From positions 1-17,392 of the forward strand of contig CAKMNX010000013.1 of NCBI GenBank assembly GCA_927910745.1: a stretch of DNA of 17,392 bases, given 5' to 3'. This document shows, in pieces, positions 7,430 to 17,392 of the stretch. The notes beneath the pieces were generated by a model. That model worked only from the letters and a program-made list of their open reading frames with translations, had not been told where the DNA came from and searched no databases. The first letter of the stretch is position 1. Every line of letters starts with the position of its first letter. This stretch comes from an uncultured Candidatus Saccharibacteria bacterium. GTDB taxonomy: Bacteria > Patescibacteriota > Saccharimonadia > Saccharimonadales > Saccharimonadaceae. The position numbers and the translations under genes are program-made.

Positions 7430-7945
7430 ATGCCGATAGACGTGGCTATATCACCACCACCCATGCCACTCGATCAGCTTATCTCTCACCTCACCCAGCA
7501 CGCTCGCACATCGGGCATTGCGCCACTCACCTTTCGCCCAGGTAGCTATTTTCATTGGCACTACCCAAGCCGCACGGTTTATTACGATCCACACGATGCC
7601 CAGGCCTCTGCCTACCTCCTCCACGAGTATGGTCATGCGCTCCTAGGGCACCGCGGCTATGCGCGTGATGTACAGCTTGTTGCTATGGAGCGTGCAGCAT
7701 GGAGTGCTGGCTGCCGTGTTGGTGCTGGCTGGCAGCTGACGGTCGATGATGATCTTATTGAGTCCTCCCTCGACACCTACCGCGACTGGCTCCATGCCCG
7801 CTCGCGCTGCCCACACTGCAACGCAACTGGCTTACAGCACAGTGATGGCACATACACCTGCCTTGCCTGCTTCACCCACTGGCGCGCCAACAGCGCCACT
7901 ACCCGCCAACTCCGGCGTTATGTTGTAAAAAACACGATGATATAA
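7430..7945 (+). CDS. HExxH zinc metallopeptidase-like protein (ImmA/IrrE type) with C-terminal zinc ribbon
   Basis: The protein has 171 residues. A metal-binding HEYGH (65-69) within YLLHEYGHALLGH is followed by MERAAW at 86-91, whose Glu87 is placed like the third ligand of the ImmA/IrrE gluzincins. The C-terminus has CPHC (127-130) and CLAC (144-147), a four-Cys zinc ribbon. ImmA/IrrE proteins cut or sense repressors in stress and mobile-element regulation; the family link is by motif only. The start is uncertain: no clear Shine-Dalgarno precedes the ATG at 7430 or the next Met (7463). It is the only plus-strand protein gene in the first 8 kb, facing the KGG gene and sharing a two-way terminator with it. 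Direct repeats lie ~60 nt upstream. Confidence 0.82.
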   Translation: MPIDVAISPPPMPLDQLISHLTQHARTSGIAPLTFRPGSYFHWHYPSRTVYYDPHDAQASAYLLHEYGHALLGHRGYARDVQLVAMERAAWSAGCRVGAGWQLTVDDDLIESSLDTYRDWLHARSRCPHCNATGLQHSDGTYTCLACFTHWRANSATTRQLRRYVVKNTMI

Positions 7946-8085
7946 CTCAGCCTTATTATCGCAGTAATTCTCGCACACTGCCCGCCACTTTGCCCCCACC
8001 AGCACAATGCGGGAGAATGTCGCTCAGGCAGCCATAGCAGCAATGCAAAGCCACCACGCAAGAAAACTGCAAACCCCCAGCACCC

Positions 8086-8119
8086 AAAAAACACCTCCCA
8101 GCTATACGGGAGGTGTTTT
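8086..8119. terminator. Two-way intrinsic terminator between convergent genes
   Basis: AAAACACCTCCC (8088-8099) pairs perfectly with GGGAGGTGTTTT (8108-8119) around an 8-nt loop. A T6 run follows on the minus strand and T4 on the plus strand. It serves the KGG gene (minus) and probably the metallopeptidase-like gene (plus). Confidence 0.85.
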
Positions 8120-8139
8120 AAGCAATGCCTGCGCCGCCT

Positions 8140-8378
8140 CTAAGCAGCGAGAGCGACATCCGATTGCGGAGCAGCCGCGACAGCATCATCGGCCTTTTTG
8201 GTGCGGCGAGAGATTCGGCCGCCCTTGGCGCCAGCCACGCGGGCGAGTTGTGGGTTAGCCGCAAAGCCGCCAGTGCGGCCATTCTTACCGCCCTTGGCGC
8301 CAATCTTGGCGTAGAAGTTAGGGTCTTTAGAGATGTTTTTTGCGCAGCCTTCAGGCCGCCAGCTTTTGTTCCCGCCAT
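8140..8378 (-). CDS. KGG-repeat stress-type protein, frame broken by one base
   Basis: The start is secure: ATG at 8378 with AAGGAG 7 nt upstream, reading MAGTKAGGLKAA. The uninterrupted frame then gives a sequence unlike any family. In the -1 frame from the A6 run (near 8334-8342) the protein continues NISKDPNFYAKIGAKGG, then a second AGAKGG repeat and RISRRTKKADD, ending at TAG 8140-8142, ~79 aa in total. This is the KGG family (Con-10/YciG-like stress proteins) common in Saccharibacteria: short, basic, Gly-rich, likely nucleic-acid-associated. A missing A in the run (A7 expected) or a missing base just before it would restore the frame. Slippage on the A run could also do so. A strong promoter and terminator flank the gene, so it is probably functional and the break is likely an error. 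Confidence 0.85.
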
Positions 8379-8455
8379 AGGGTTACTCCTTATTTATATA
8401 TTTATCAGAGGTACGTTGCCAGTGTAGGCCAGCAAATCCTCGCTACATACCATAT

Positions 8456-8469
8456 ATGATATGTATCAT
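8456..8469. promoter_or_regulatory. Palindromic operator candidate of the KGG gene
   Basis: ATGATA-TG-TATCAT is a perfect 6-bp inverted repeat with a 2-bp centre. It lies just after the -10 box, on the predicted transcription start, where a repressor would block initiation. Confidence 0.45.
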
Positions 8470-8475
8470 GATTTA

Positions 8476-8504
8476 AATATAGCATACTGTATATGTTTTG
8501 TCAA
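8476..8504 (-). promoter_or_regulatory. Promoter of the KGG gene
   Basis: A perfect TTGACA (8504-8499), a 17-bp spacer and TATATT (8481-8476), the latter preceded by TGC (extended -10). It is among the strongest promoters in the window and suits an abundant small protein. The leader is ~90 nt. Confidence 0.82.
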
Positions 8505-8844
8505 CGTTTACATGAGCATTTTCAGATTGCATTATTGGTATTGCATTTAAGACGCCTATGCTATATACTAAGTATTAGCTTTGGTTCGGGTCGTTTCCAC
8601 CAAGGTCCACCACAACAATTCTCGTTTGCTGCGAGATTCGAGAATGAAAAACAACCCTGCGCATACAGGGTTGTTTTTGTTATCTGGTACAGATTTCTAT
8701 TCTTTTGAGACAGAGCCTCTTTTACTTACATAGGACGAGTATAAAGTAGGCCTCTACTACCTAGCCAAAGGGCCGACACTGCACATGTCGACCCTCTAAT
8801 ACTTTGAGAAATAGGTATCAGTTCATTCCTCAACTTTCTTGTTC
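8505..8844. other. Gene-free stretch with two hairpins
   Basis: No reading frame here has a ribosome binding site. It contains the terminator at 8647-8678. It also has an imperfect 10-bp hairpin at 8765-8791 (AGGGYCGACA arms, 7-nt loop) without a T tract, whose role is unclear. Confidence 0.5.
8647..8678 (-). terminator. Intrinsic terminator after the 241-aa gene
   Basis: A 13-bp perfect stem (8647-8659 with 8666-8678, 6-nt loop) ends in a T5 run on both strands. It is ~165 nt past the stop of the 241-aa gene and is the first strong terminator after it. Confidence 0.75.
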
Positions 8845-9570
8845 TTAGATCCAACTACTCCGTCCATACGCCACACAGCCAAGCTGGCCAAGAGTGCGAG
8901 GCCGCAATGGGTCATCCTGCCGCTCCTTGGCATGGTTATGGCGCTGCCGAGCTACCTCGTACTGCACGAGCTGTGGGTGAAGTATATTCATAACATTCAT
9001 AGAATATGGCGATGCATCGCTTTGGGCTGGCTGAGCTTCATTGCTGCCATCATCCACTGCCGTGCCCGCCCCAAAGACCCCTATTGCATCCGGCGTAATA
9101 GTCAGCGCAGCCCGATGATTCCGTGGGTCGGGGAGCGAGACGACTGGCTCGCCCAGCGTGATAAATCGCATATCTGCGAGGTGCGACATATCAACCAAGC
9201 TCATCTTGAGTGCATGACCCTCTGCTTTGCGTGGTATAGGTCCACTATCGCTCTCATCACAGAGGTACAGAAGTGCACGATTGTGCCGCATGCTTACTGT
9301 TAGTGCATAGGGTGACTGTGCATCGTACATTGTATAGACAACACTCTCATCGGGCTGTGGCAATAAGGCTGCTTCTCGCGCGACATCAATCTGCGTACCA
9401 GCTACACCCACAACAAGCATCTCTTGCCCGTATGGGTTGTCTCCTACTGGCGGCTCGAGTATTCGCTGACGTCTCGCAATCTCCCCTCTGTCATAATACA
9501 ATACATCGGCAGGTCGCATGGAACGCTCGCTATAGTGATTCTTGGTTGATGGTGGTCGTTGTTCTGTCAT
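8845..9570 (-). CDS. 241-aa hypothetical protein
   Basis: I do not recognise this protein. ATG at 9570 is secure, with AAAGGAG 7 nt upstream. It is hydrophilic, without signal peptide or membrane helix. Residues ~50-115 look like a beta-rich domain (MLVVGVAG, then VVYTMYDA, then YALTVSMRHNRALLYLCDE). Residues ~135-175 have FITLGEPVVSLPDPRNHRAA followed by LTITPDAIGVFGAG, faintly like the G-x-P-x-x-D-x-x-x-S/H pattern of an FHA domain, but the conserved Arg and Ser are not clear and I do not assign it. The C-terminal ~60 residues are Gln/Arg/His-rich. It stands alone, with its own terminator downstream and a likely promoter ~140 nt upstream. Confidence 0.75.
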   Translation of the reverse strand: MTEQRPPSTKNHYSERSMRPADVLYYDRGEIARRQRILEPPVGDNPYGQEMLVVGVAGTQIDVAREAALLPQPDESVVYTMYDAQSPYALTVSMRHNRALLYLCDESDSGPIPRKAEGHALKMSLVDMSHLADMRFITLGEPVVSLPDPRNHRAALTITPDAIGVFGAGTAVDDGSNEAQPAQSDASPYSMNVMNILHPQLVQYEVARQRHNHAKERQDDPLRPRTLGQLGCVAYGRSSWI

Positions 9571-9703
9571 AAGAACACTCCTTTTTTGGTTATGGTTATC
9601 ACATCATCACTGCATTGCCATTAAGATACTCATGACCCACCAGCGGTAGTGCCTCACTCATCCAAGATACCCCAAGTCGCAGAGCAAGCACCCCTCTCTA
9701 GCG

Positions 9704-9731
9704 ATTATACAATAGAATGGTACATTTGTAC
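9704..9731 (-). promoter_or_regulatory. Possible promoter of the 241-aa gene with upstream dyad
   Basis: A perfect TATAAT is at 9709-9704 on the minus strand, ~135 nt before the ATG at 9570. The -35 region is weak (AGTACA at ~17 bp). Next to it is a dyad GTACA-AA-TGTAC (9720-9731). A similar half (TTTGTAC) recurs ~50 bp further upstream. This suggests a regulated promoter that needs an activator, which is inference. Confidence 0.4.
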
Positions 9732-9784
9732 TAAAAACGTTCTGAATTTTATAGAAAATGCACCTACTTTGGTAATTTGTACAG

Positions 9785-9820
9785 CAAAAAACCAGCCTCA
9801 TCTCTTTGATAGGCTGGTTT
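9785..9820 (-). terminator. Intrinsic terminator after the 70-aa gene
   Basis: AAACCAGCCT (9789-9798) pairs with AGGCTGGTTT (9811-9820). The minus strand continues into T6. It begins ~25 nt after the stop at 9845. Confidence 0.85.
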
Positions 9821-9844
9821 GTGCTCATTTCAATTAAAATAACG

Positions 9845-10057
9845 TTATTCTTGCTCGGCTTCTTCTGCCGACTTTAGCGCCTCAAGCCCTTCTAGCGTCC
9901 AGCCAATATAGCCAAGCGTTCGCGCCGCTTCGTCCGTCTTACCGCTCTCATAGCTCTGGCTGGCTTGCTCCAGCAAATATTCTGGGTCACGCTTCGTATT
10001 ATATTCACTAAGAGCTTCTGGCGTTCGTGGGTATGATTCGGCGTGTTTGACTGGCAT
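9845..10057 (-). CDS. 70-aa acidic hypothetical protein
   Basis: ATG at 10057 has a clear AAGGAG 7 nt upstream, and a strong terminator follows the stop, so this small gene is real. The product is helical and acidic. Residues ~25-60 (EYLLEQASQSYESGK, then TDEAARTLGYIGWTLEGLEAL) form one helix-turn-helix like a single TPR unit. The tail is Glu/Ala-rich. There is no membrane helix or catalytic motif. A single TPR-like pair suggests protein binding, which is inference. Its promoter spacer contains a seven-unit dinucleotide repeat. Confidence 0.78.
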   Translation of the reverse strand: MPVKHAESYPRTPEALSEYNTKRDPEYLLEQASQSYESGKTDEAARTLGYIGWTLEGLEALKSAEEAEQE

Positions 10058-10094
10058 GTTGCTTCTCCTTGTTTTTGTTACTTAGACACTCCAT

Positions 10095-10125
10095 ATAATA
10101 CTCTCTCTCTCTCTGGATTTTGCAA
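10095..10125 (-). promoter_or_regulatory. Promoter of the 70-aa gene with (CT)7 in the spacer
   Basis: TTGCAA (10125-10120) and TATTAT (10100-10095) are separated by 19 bp, 14 of which are the dinucleotide tract (CT)7 at 10101-10114. The spacing is two bases over the optimum. Loss of one repeat unit would give 17 bp. Confidence 0.5.
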
Positions 10126-10330
10126 GCAAGTAGCAAACTTCGCACCTATGACCACTGTTGAGTCTATCACCTCCTTCAATCTATGCGACATCTCACTGCA
10201 CAACAGACGCCAGCACGTTAATAGAAAGCAATAACACATAGCCAGAGCCTCATCTGAAGCAGATCGATACCACACCTCAATAAACCCTACTAGCAAGCAT
10301 CAAGCTATTAATAAAAATCATTTCTAAAGA
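10126..10330. other. Spacer between the 70-aa gene and the rRNA terminator
   Basis: No gene or RNA element is evident here on either strand. Confidence 0.5.
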
Positions 10331-10331
10331 T

Positions 10332-10358
10332 AAAAGCCACCCTATTCGGATGGCTCTT
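10332..10358 (-). terminator. Terminator of the 23S-5S transcript
   Basis: On the minus strand AAGAGCCATCC pairs with GGGTGGCTTTT around a short loop, right after the 5S gene. The stem contains a wobble pair, and the T tract is short (TTTTATCTTT). Confidence 0.65.
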
Positions 10359-10364
10359 ATATAA

Positions 10365-10469
<105 letters not shown>

Positions 10470-10473
<4 letters not shown>

Positions 10474-10532
10474 GCGGGGGTTTAGACGCTTGGTTCCGAT
10501 ATATTTCCTCGGTGGGCCAAACCCCTGCTTCG
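10470..10532 (-). other. Processing hairpin between 23S and 5S
   Basis: The two 14-nt arms at 10470-10483 and 10519-10532 are complementary at 13 positions. The arm next to 5S includes its first bases. This is the usual place for a cleavage structure that frees pre-5S. Confidence 0.5.
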
Positions 10533-10565
10533 ATGTCCATCTGCACGGTATGATATGTACGTGTC

Positions 10566-10607
10566 AACGATTGACAGTGGTGATATACACCAATCACTAG
10601 TTAAGTC
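10566..10607 (-). other. 3' strand of the pre-23S processing stem
   Basis: Two blocks, 10566-10575 and 10597-10607, are perfectly complementary to 13815-13824 and 13776-13786 upstream of 23S (10 and 11 bp). The segment between them pairs partly. The closed stem brackets the whole 23S, as RNase III processing stems do. Confidence 0.8.
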
Positions 10608-10654
10608 TACCTCATCCACGCCACCAATGCAAGCATTAGCATCGTAGACAAGGA

Positions 10655-13771
<3,117 letters not shown>

Positions 13772-13775
13772 CATT

Positions 13776-13824
13776 GACTTAACTAGCAATTGGTATAGAC
13801 CAACTGATAGTGCCGTCAATCGTT
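13776..13824 (-). other. 5' strand of the pre-23S processing stem
   Basis: This is the partner of 10566-10607: AACGATTGAC (13824-13815) and CTAGTTAAGTC (13786-13776) on the minus strand. It lies between boxA and the 23S 5' end. Confidence 0.8.
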
Positions 13825-13844
13825 ATTTTCTTACATCACTAAAT

Positions 13845-13856
13845 TGTTAAACTGCA
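13845..13856 (-). promoter_or_regulatory. boxA antitermination element of the 23S transcript
   Basis: The minus strand reads TGCAGTTTAACA followed by ATTTAG. This is near-identical to the Escherichia coli rrn boxA (TGCTCTTTAACA-ATTTA), the NusB/NusE binding site that protects rRNA transcripts from early termination. Confidence 0.8.
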
Positions 13857-13937
13857 TGTGTCTTGTTGTAAGCACACACCTGCGAACATCACTAGTATGA
13901 TGTCTGTCTGTCTGTGCTCAAACTCGCAACTTTGTCT

Positions 13938-13966
13938 ATTCTACCACTTGGGCTACCCTGTGTAAA
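13938..13966 (-). promoter_or_regulatory. Dedicated promoter of 23S-5S
   Basis: TTTACA (13966-13961), a 17-bp spacer and TAGAAT (13943-13938) preceded by TGG (extended -10). The start would be near 13931, followed by boxA and the processing stem. It is a strong promoter placed inside what is usually the 16S-23S spacer. Confidence 0.78.
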
Positions 13967-14499
13967 GTAGCTTTTGTTGTAGTTTTGGCAATGATTATTG
14001 CACCCACTCCATCACTACCCTCTTGCCAGAGGTTCGTTGCCGAACATGCGCTCACTGGACTTAAGTTTACACGAATCATCAGCGTTTGGCAAGGCTTTTT
14101 TGAGCGATTTTTGCAGAAAATATTATTCTTGATGAGTGCTTGCTTGATTAAACCTTGTAATCAGAGGTAGAGATGTTGGCCGCGGCTTTTTGCGGTGCAG
14201 CGCGGAGGAATGTTGGTCACAAGACACATTACTGTTGCTTGCTACTATGTTTCTCTTGGCGGTACTGAGCGCTCAATGAGCAGCTGTTTTTAGAGCAATA
14301 ACTTGCGTAGCATATCTCGATTACTCCTCGTATCCTCCCTACATCTCCAATGGTCCAATAAGGCGCGGGTGCCTGTTAGTATACTTAGCAACTTGTCTAC
14401 GCTAGGAGTTAATATTTAGTGAATATTCAGCTCCTTATCATACCCCAAAGGAGAATACCGCACACAAAATACCCATCAACAAATATTACTCACCAAAAA
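13967..14499. other. Spacer between the 23S promoter and the tRNA terminator
   Basis: About 530 nt without a supported gene. The longest frame (plus strand, 13985-14170) has no ribosome binding site and no recognisable content. A GCGGAGGAATG at 14200-14210 would start only a 27-codon frame, with its Shine-Dalgarno touching the ATG. Confidence 0.5.
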
Positions 14500-14524
14500 C
14501 ACCCGTTCATACAATGAACGGGTG
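14495..14524 (-). terminator. Intrinsic terminator after tRNA-Val
   Basis: CACCCGTTCAT pairs perfectly with ATGAACGGGTG (11 bp, 3-nt loop, 14524-14500) and runs into T5. This is a very strong terminator ~50 nt past tRNA-Val and ~530 nt before the 23S promoter. Confidence 0.88.
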
Positions 14525-14576
14525 ATCAACTGCAACTGAGGGTGTGACATGCTCCAGGGTTCGTATACGGAGCTTG

Positions 14577-14653
14577 TGGTGGGCGCTGAGGGACTCGAAC
14601 CCCCGACCCTCTCGGTGTAAACGAGATGCTCTAGCCAACTGAGCTAAGCGCCC
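14577..14653 (-). tRNA. tRNA-Val (anticodon TAC)
   Basis: The cloverleaf is complete: acceptor GGGCGCT/AGCGCCC, D stem GCTC/GAGC, anticodon stem TCTCG/CGAGA with loop TTTACAC (anticodon TAC), T stem GGGGG/CCCTC. The CCA end is encoded. Length is 77 nt including CCA. It is the third of three clustered tRNAs. A Val tRNA next to the usual Ile and Ala in a 16S-23S spacer is less common. Confidence 0.95.
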
Positions 14654-14680
14654 GCATGCTGTAATGCCACATTGCTTATC

Positions 14681-14757
14681 TGGTGGGCGATGGAGGACTT
14701 GAACCACCGACCTCGTCATTATCAGTGACGCGCTCTAACCAGCTGAGCTAATCGCCC
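14681..14757 (-). tRNA. tRNA-Ile (anticodon GAT)
   Basis: Acceptor GGGCGAT/ATCGCCC, D stem GCTC/GAGC, anticodon loop CTGATAA (GAT), encoded CCA. The T stem, GGTGG against CCTCC, has a T-T mismatch at its middle pair (51-63), where most tRNAs have a true pair. Confidence 0.95.
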
Positions 14758-14822
14758 CTACACCATCAAGCAAAAAAATTGGTGGAGTGGGATGGACGTA
14801 AGCCCATACCACCCCATGCGAA

Positions 14823-14899
14823 TGGTGGAGATACAGGGACTCAAACCCTGGACCCCCTGCTTGCAAAGCAGGTGCTCTAATCAACTGAGCTATATCCCC
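14823..14899 (-). tRNA. tRNA-Ala (anticodon TGC)
   Basis: Acceptor GGGGATA pairs with TATCTCC, including G3-U70, the alanine identity pair. Anticodon stem CCTGC/GCAGG with loop TTTGCAA (TGC). CCA is encoded. It is the first tRNA of the cluster, ~30 nt after the cluster promoter. Confidence 0.96.
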
Positions 14900-14935
14900 G
14901 CGTTCGTTCGCGCACTCTGTCGCCGAACCTGTTCC

Positions 14936-14964
14936 ATATTAGCATAGATTTTTCGCCAGTACAA
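14936..14964 (-). promoter_or_regulatory. Promoter of the tRNA-Ala-Ile-Val cluster
   Basis: TTGTAC (14964-14959), a 17-bp spacer and TAATAT (14941-14936) preceded by TGC (extended -10). The start is near 14929, 30 nt before tRNA-Ala. The -35 box lies 3 bp from the -10 box (14968-14973) of the divergent plus-strand gene, so the two promoters are back to back and likely compete. Confidence 0.65.
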
Positions 14965-14967
14965 GAG

Positions 14968-14981
14968 TATACTAGATATTA
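14968..14981 (+). promoter_or_regulatory. Leaderless-type promoter of the small membrane protein
   Basis: TATACT (14968-14973) is followed by 7 nt and then the ATG at 14981, so transcription would begin at or next to the start codon. No Shine-Dalgarno is present. This is the classic layout of leaderless mRNA. The -35 region is poor. Confidence 0.6.
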
Positions 14982-15217
14982 TGCAATATACATTTAGTTG
15001 GGGATCGTTCTTCATCGGTACGCTCATCTTGATCGTTGGTGGTTGCATTGTTGTGTGGCACCGCCAGCTGTCTGATATGTTTAGCGATGACATCGGCAGC
15101 TACAGCCGCTACCAGATGTGGGGGTTGATCGGCTGTGGGCTGGGCCTGCTTGTCATGACCAATCTGCATGATATGATCCTGCGGGCGTTTCTTGGGCTGT
15201 TCTTTCACTTTAGCTAG
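14981..15217 (+). CDS. 78-aa two-helix membrane protein, antisense within the rRNA spacer
   Basis: The product has two membrane helices: ~7-27 (WGSFFIGTLILIVGGCIVVW) and ~46-70 (MWGLIGCGLGLLVMTNLHDM and on), joined by a polar loop with two Asp residues and RYQ. The function is unknown and I do not recognise the family with certainty. The coding strand is opposite to the rRNA and tRNA genes, and the gene sits between 16S and tRNA-Ala. A TATACT box 7 nt upstream and a strong terminator 24 nt downstream make it a self-contained gene. A real coding region is supported by the clean helix pattern and by those signals. A read-through rRNA transcript would be antisense to it. Confidence 0.75.
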   Translation: MQYTFSWGSFFIGTLILIVGGCIVVWHRQLSDMFSDDIGSYSRYQMWGLIGCGLGLLVMTNLHDMILRAFLGLFFHFS

Positions 15218-15240
15218 AGAACCTCGCTTAAGAGGCGATG

Positions 15241-15264
15241 AGGAGTGCTGTGGCGCTCCTTTTT
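15241..15264 (+). terminator. Intrinsic terminator after the 78-aa gene
   Basis: AGGAGTGC pairs with GCGCTCCT (8 bp with one G-U pair, 4-nt loop) and is followed by T5 on the plus strand. It lies ~24 nt after the stop codon. Confidence 0.85.
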
Positions 15265-15550
15265 GGTTACTAGTGTCTTTTGCTCTGTCCTATCGTAGAA
15301 TAATATTTGTTTAGTCTGCTCTGCTTATGATGCATAGCTTATCCATAGCTAGATATCCGAGGAGGTGCACTCATAGTATTTTTTATCTGTAACAGATCGA
15401 AAGCTCATACAAAGAGCAATAAACAACAACTCAACCGTCATAACACCTCGCAAGAGTAACCAACCACATAAGACAGTAGCCACTATCAGTAACGAGTGTT
15501 GTTAATCCTACACCACTCACTTTTATCGAAGTTTTGTTGTATTATTTTCT
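15265..15550. other. Spacer between two facing terminators
   Basis: About 285 nt between the terminator of the 78-aa gene and that of 16S. I see no gene, promoter or RNA in it. Confidence 0.5.
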
Positions 15551-15555
15551 CTTAC

Positions 15556-15582
15556 AAAAAATAGCCCAGCAATCTGGGCTAT
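15556..15582 (-). terminator. Intrinsic terminator after 16S rRNA
   Basis: ATAGCCCAG pairs perfectly with CTGGGCTAT (9 bp, 4-nt loop) and is followed on the minus strand by T6. It lies ~160 nt past the 16S 3' end. It would separate 16S from the tRNA and 23S genes unless antitermination overrides it. Confidence 0.88.
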
Positions 15583-15740
15583 CTCTTAACAACTTAGTTG
15601 TGCAATCCTCATCACGTCTTTTGATGTAAGCTTTGTCTCACCCCGAAGGGTTACTATAAATATGTAAGCTCAGCATATTTACGAGACCGACCTAGCTCTG
15701 ATAGTGATTGCTCAGCTATCAGGCATTCATACTCCCTAGA
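15583..15740 (-). other. 16S 3' trailer with local hairpins
   Basis: It contains CTGATAG/CTATCAG and TAAATATG/CATATTTA hairpins and a CCCTTCGGGG loop. None of these blocks is complementary to the leader found upstream of 16S in this window, so no pre-16S processing stem can form here. Confidence 0.5.
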
Positions 15741-17221
<1,481 letters not shown>

Positions 17222-17392
17222 TAAATCTTTAAATCTCTTTTGACTCGTATAAAGCCCGCTTAGTCTAAATCTTTCTGTGCTGTATTATCAATATTTTCTT
17301 AATGAACTTCTCGCTCTTTTAGCGGGTGCAAAGGTATAACCTTTTTTCCACTCTACCAAATATTTTTTTAAAATATTTTTCAGGCTTCATTT
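17222..17392 (-). promoter_or_regulatory. Bacteroidota-type rRNA promoter and leader
   Basis: The minus strand has TTTG (17360-17357), a 20-bp spacer and TACCTTTG (17336-17329). This matches the -33 TTTG / -7 TAnnTTTG promoter used by the Bacteroidota primary sigma factor, with an A/T-rich upstream region as in their rRNA promoters. The leader that follows (CACCCGC, then AGTTCATTAAGAAAATATTG) is also of the kind seen before Bacteroidota 16S genes. No other promoter in this window has this form; the others are TTGACA/TATAAT type. It therefore belongs with the foreign 5' part of 16S. Confidence 0.82.

Noticed and set aside
8493..8708. 71-codon plus-strand frame
   Set aside because: It overlaps the KGG promoter and runs through a terminator hairpin; no start signal is seen.
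8839..9303. Plus-strand frame with a hydrophobic, membrane-like start
   Set aside because: It lies opposite the 241-aa gene, has no ribosome binding site, and turns into Cys/His-rich nonsense.

Overview
The window reads as Candidatus Saccharibacteria (TM7, CPR/Patescibacteria) for almost its whole length. The 16S rRNA carries exact matches to two TM7-specific primer sites known from the literature (TM7-580F at 16674-16692, TM7-1177R at 16067-16090). The protein genes fit: a short CPR-type IF-2, a four-domain S1, a KGG-repeat stress protein, an LPQTG surface protein, and several small proteins I cannot name. Stops include TAA, TAG and TGA, so the standard bacterial code is used. The last ~480-520 bases do not fit. 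The 5' third of the 16S gene and its leader and promoter look like Bacteroidota/Flavobacteriia (Capnocytophaga-like), so the 16S gene is chimeric here.

Layout. 1-3100: a minus-strand operon with its own TTGACA-17-TAGGAT promoter. It encodes a 757-aa coiled, Ala/Glu/Gln-rich protein with two internal repeats, a 113-aa DUF5663-like protein, and an 85-aa HAD-nucleotidase-like C-terminal piece; the first 14 codons of another gene lie at the edge. 3110-6220: a minus-strand translation operon rpsA-infB with a near-consensus promoter and an intrinsic terminator. rpsA has a frame break near its 3' end. 6550-8500: an LPQTG surface protein (minus), an HExxH plus zinc-ribbon protein of ImmA/IrrE type (plus), and a KGG stress protein (minus, frame broken by one base). 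8640-10130: two unrecognised minus-strand genes, each with its own terminator.

10330-17392: the rRNA locus, all minus strand, in the order 16S, tRNA-Ala, tRNA-Ile, tRNA-Val, 23S, 5S. It does not look like one transcription unit. A strong terminator follows 16S. A promoter sits about 30 nt before tRNA-Ala, and a strong terminator follows tRNA-Val. The 23S has its own promoter, boxA and an RNase III-type processing stem. Between 16S and tRNA-Ala lies a plus-strand gene for a small two-helix membrane protein, with a leaderless-type promoter and its own terminator, antisense to the rRNA direction.

Three single-base indel candidates (rpsA, the KGG gene, the 16S 900 region) plus the 16S chimera suggest residual assembly errors. 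They should be resolved against reads before any biological reading of the broken frames.
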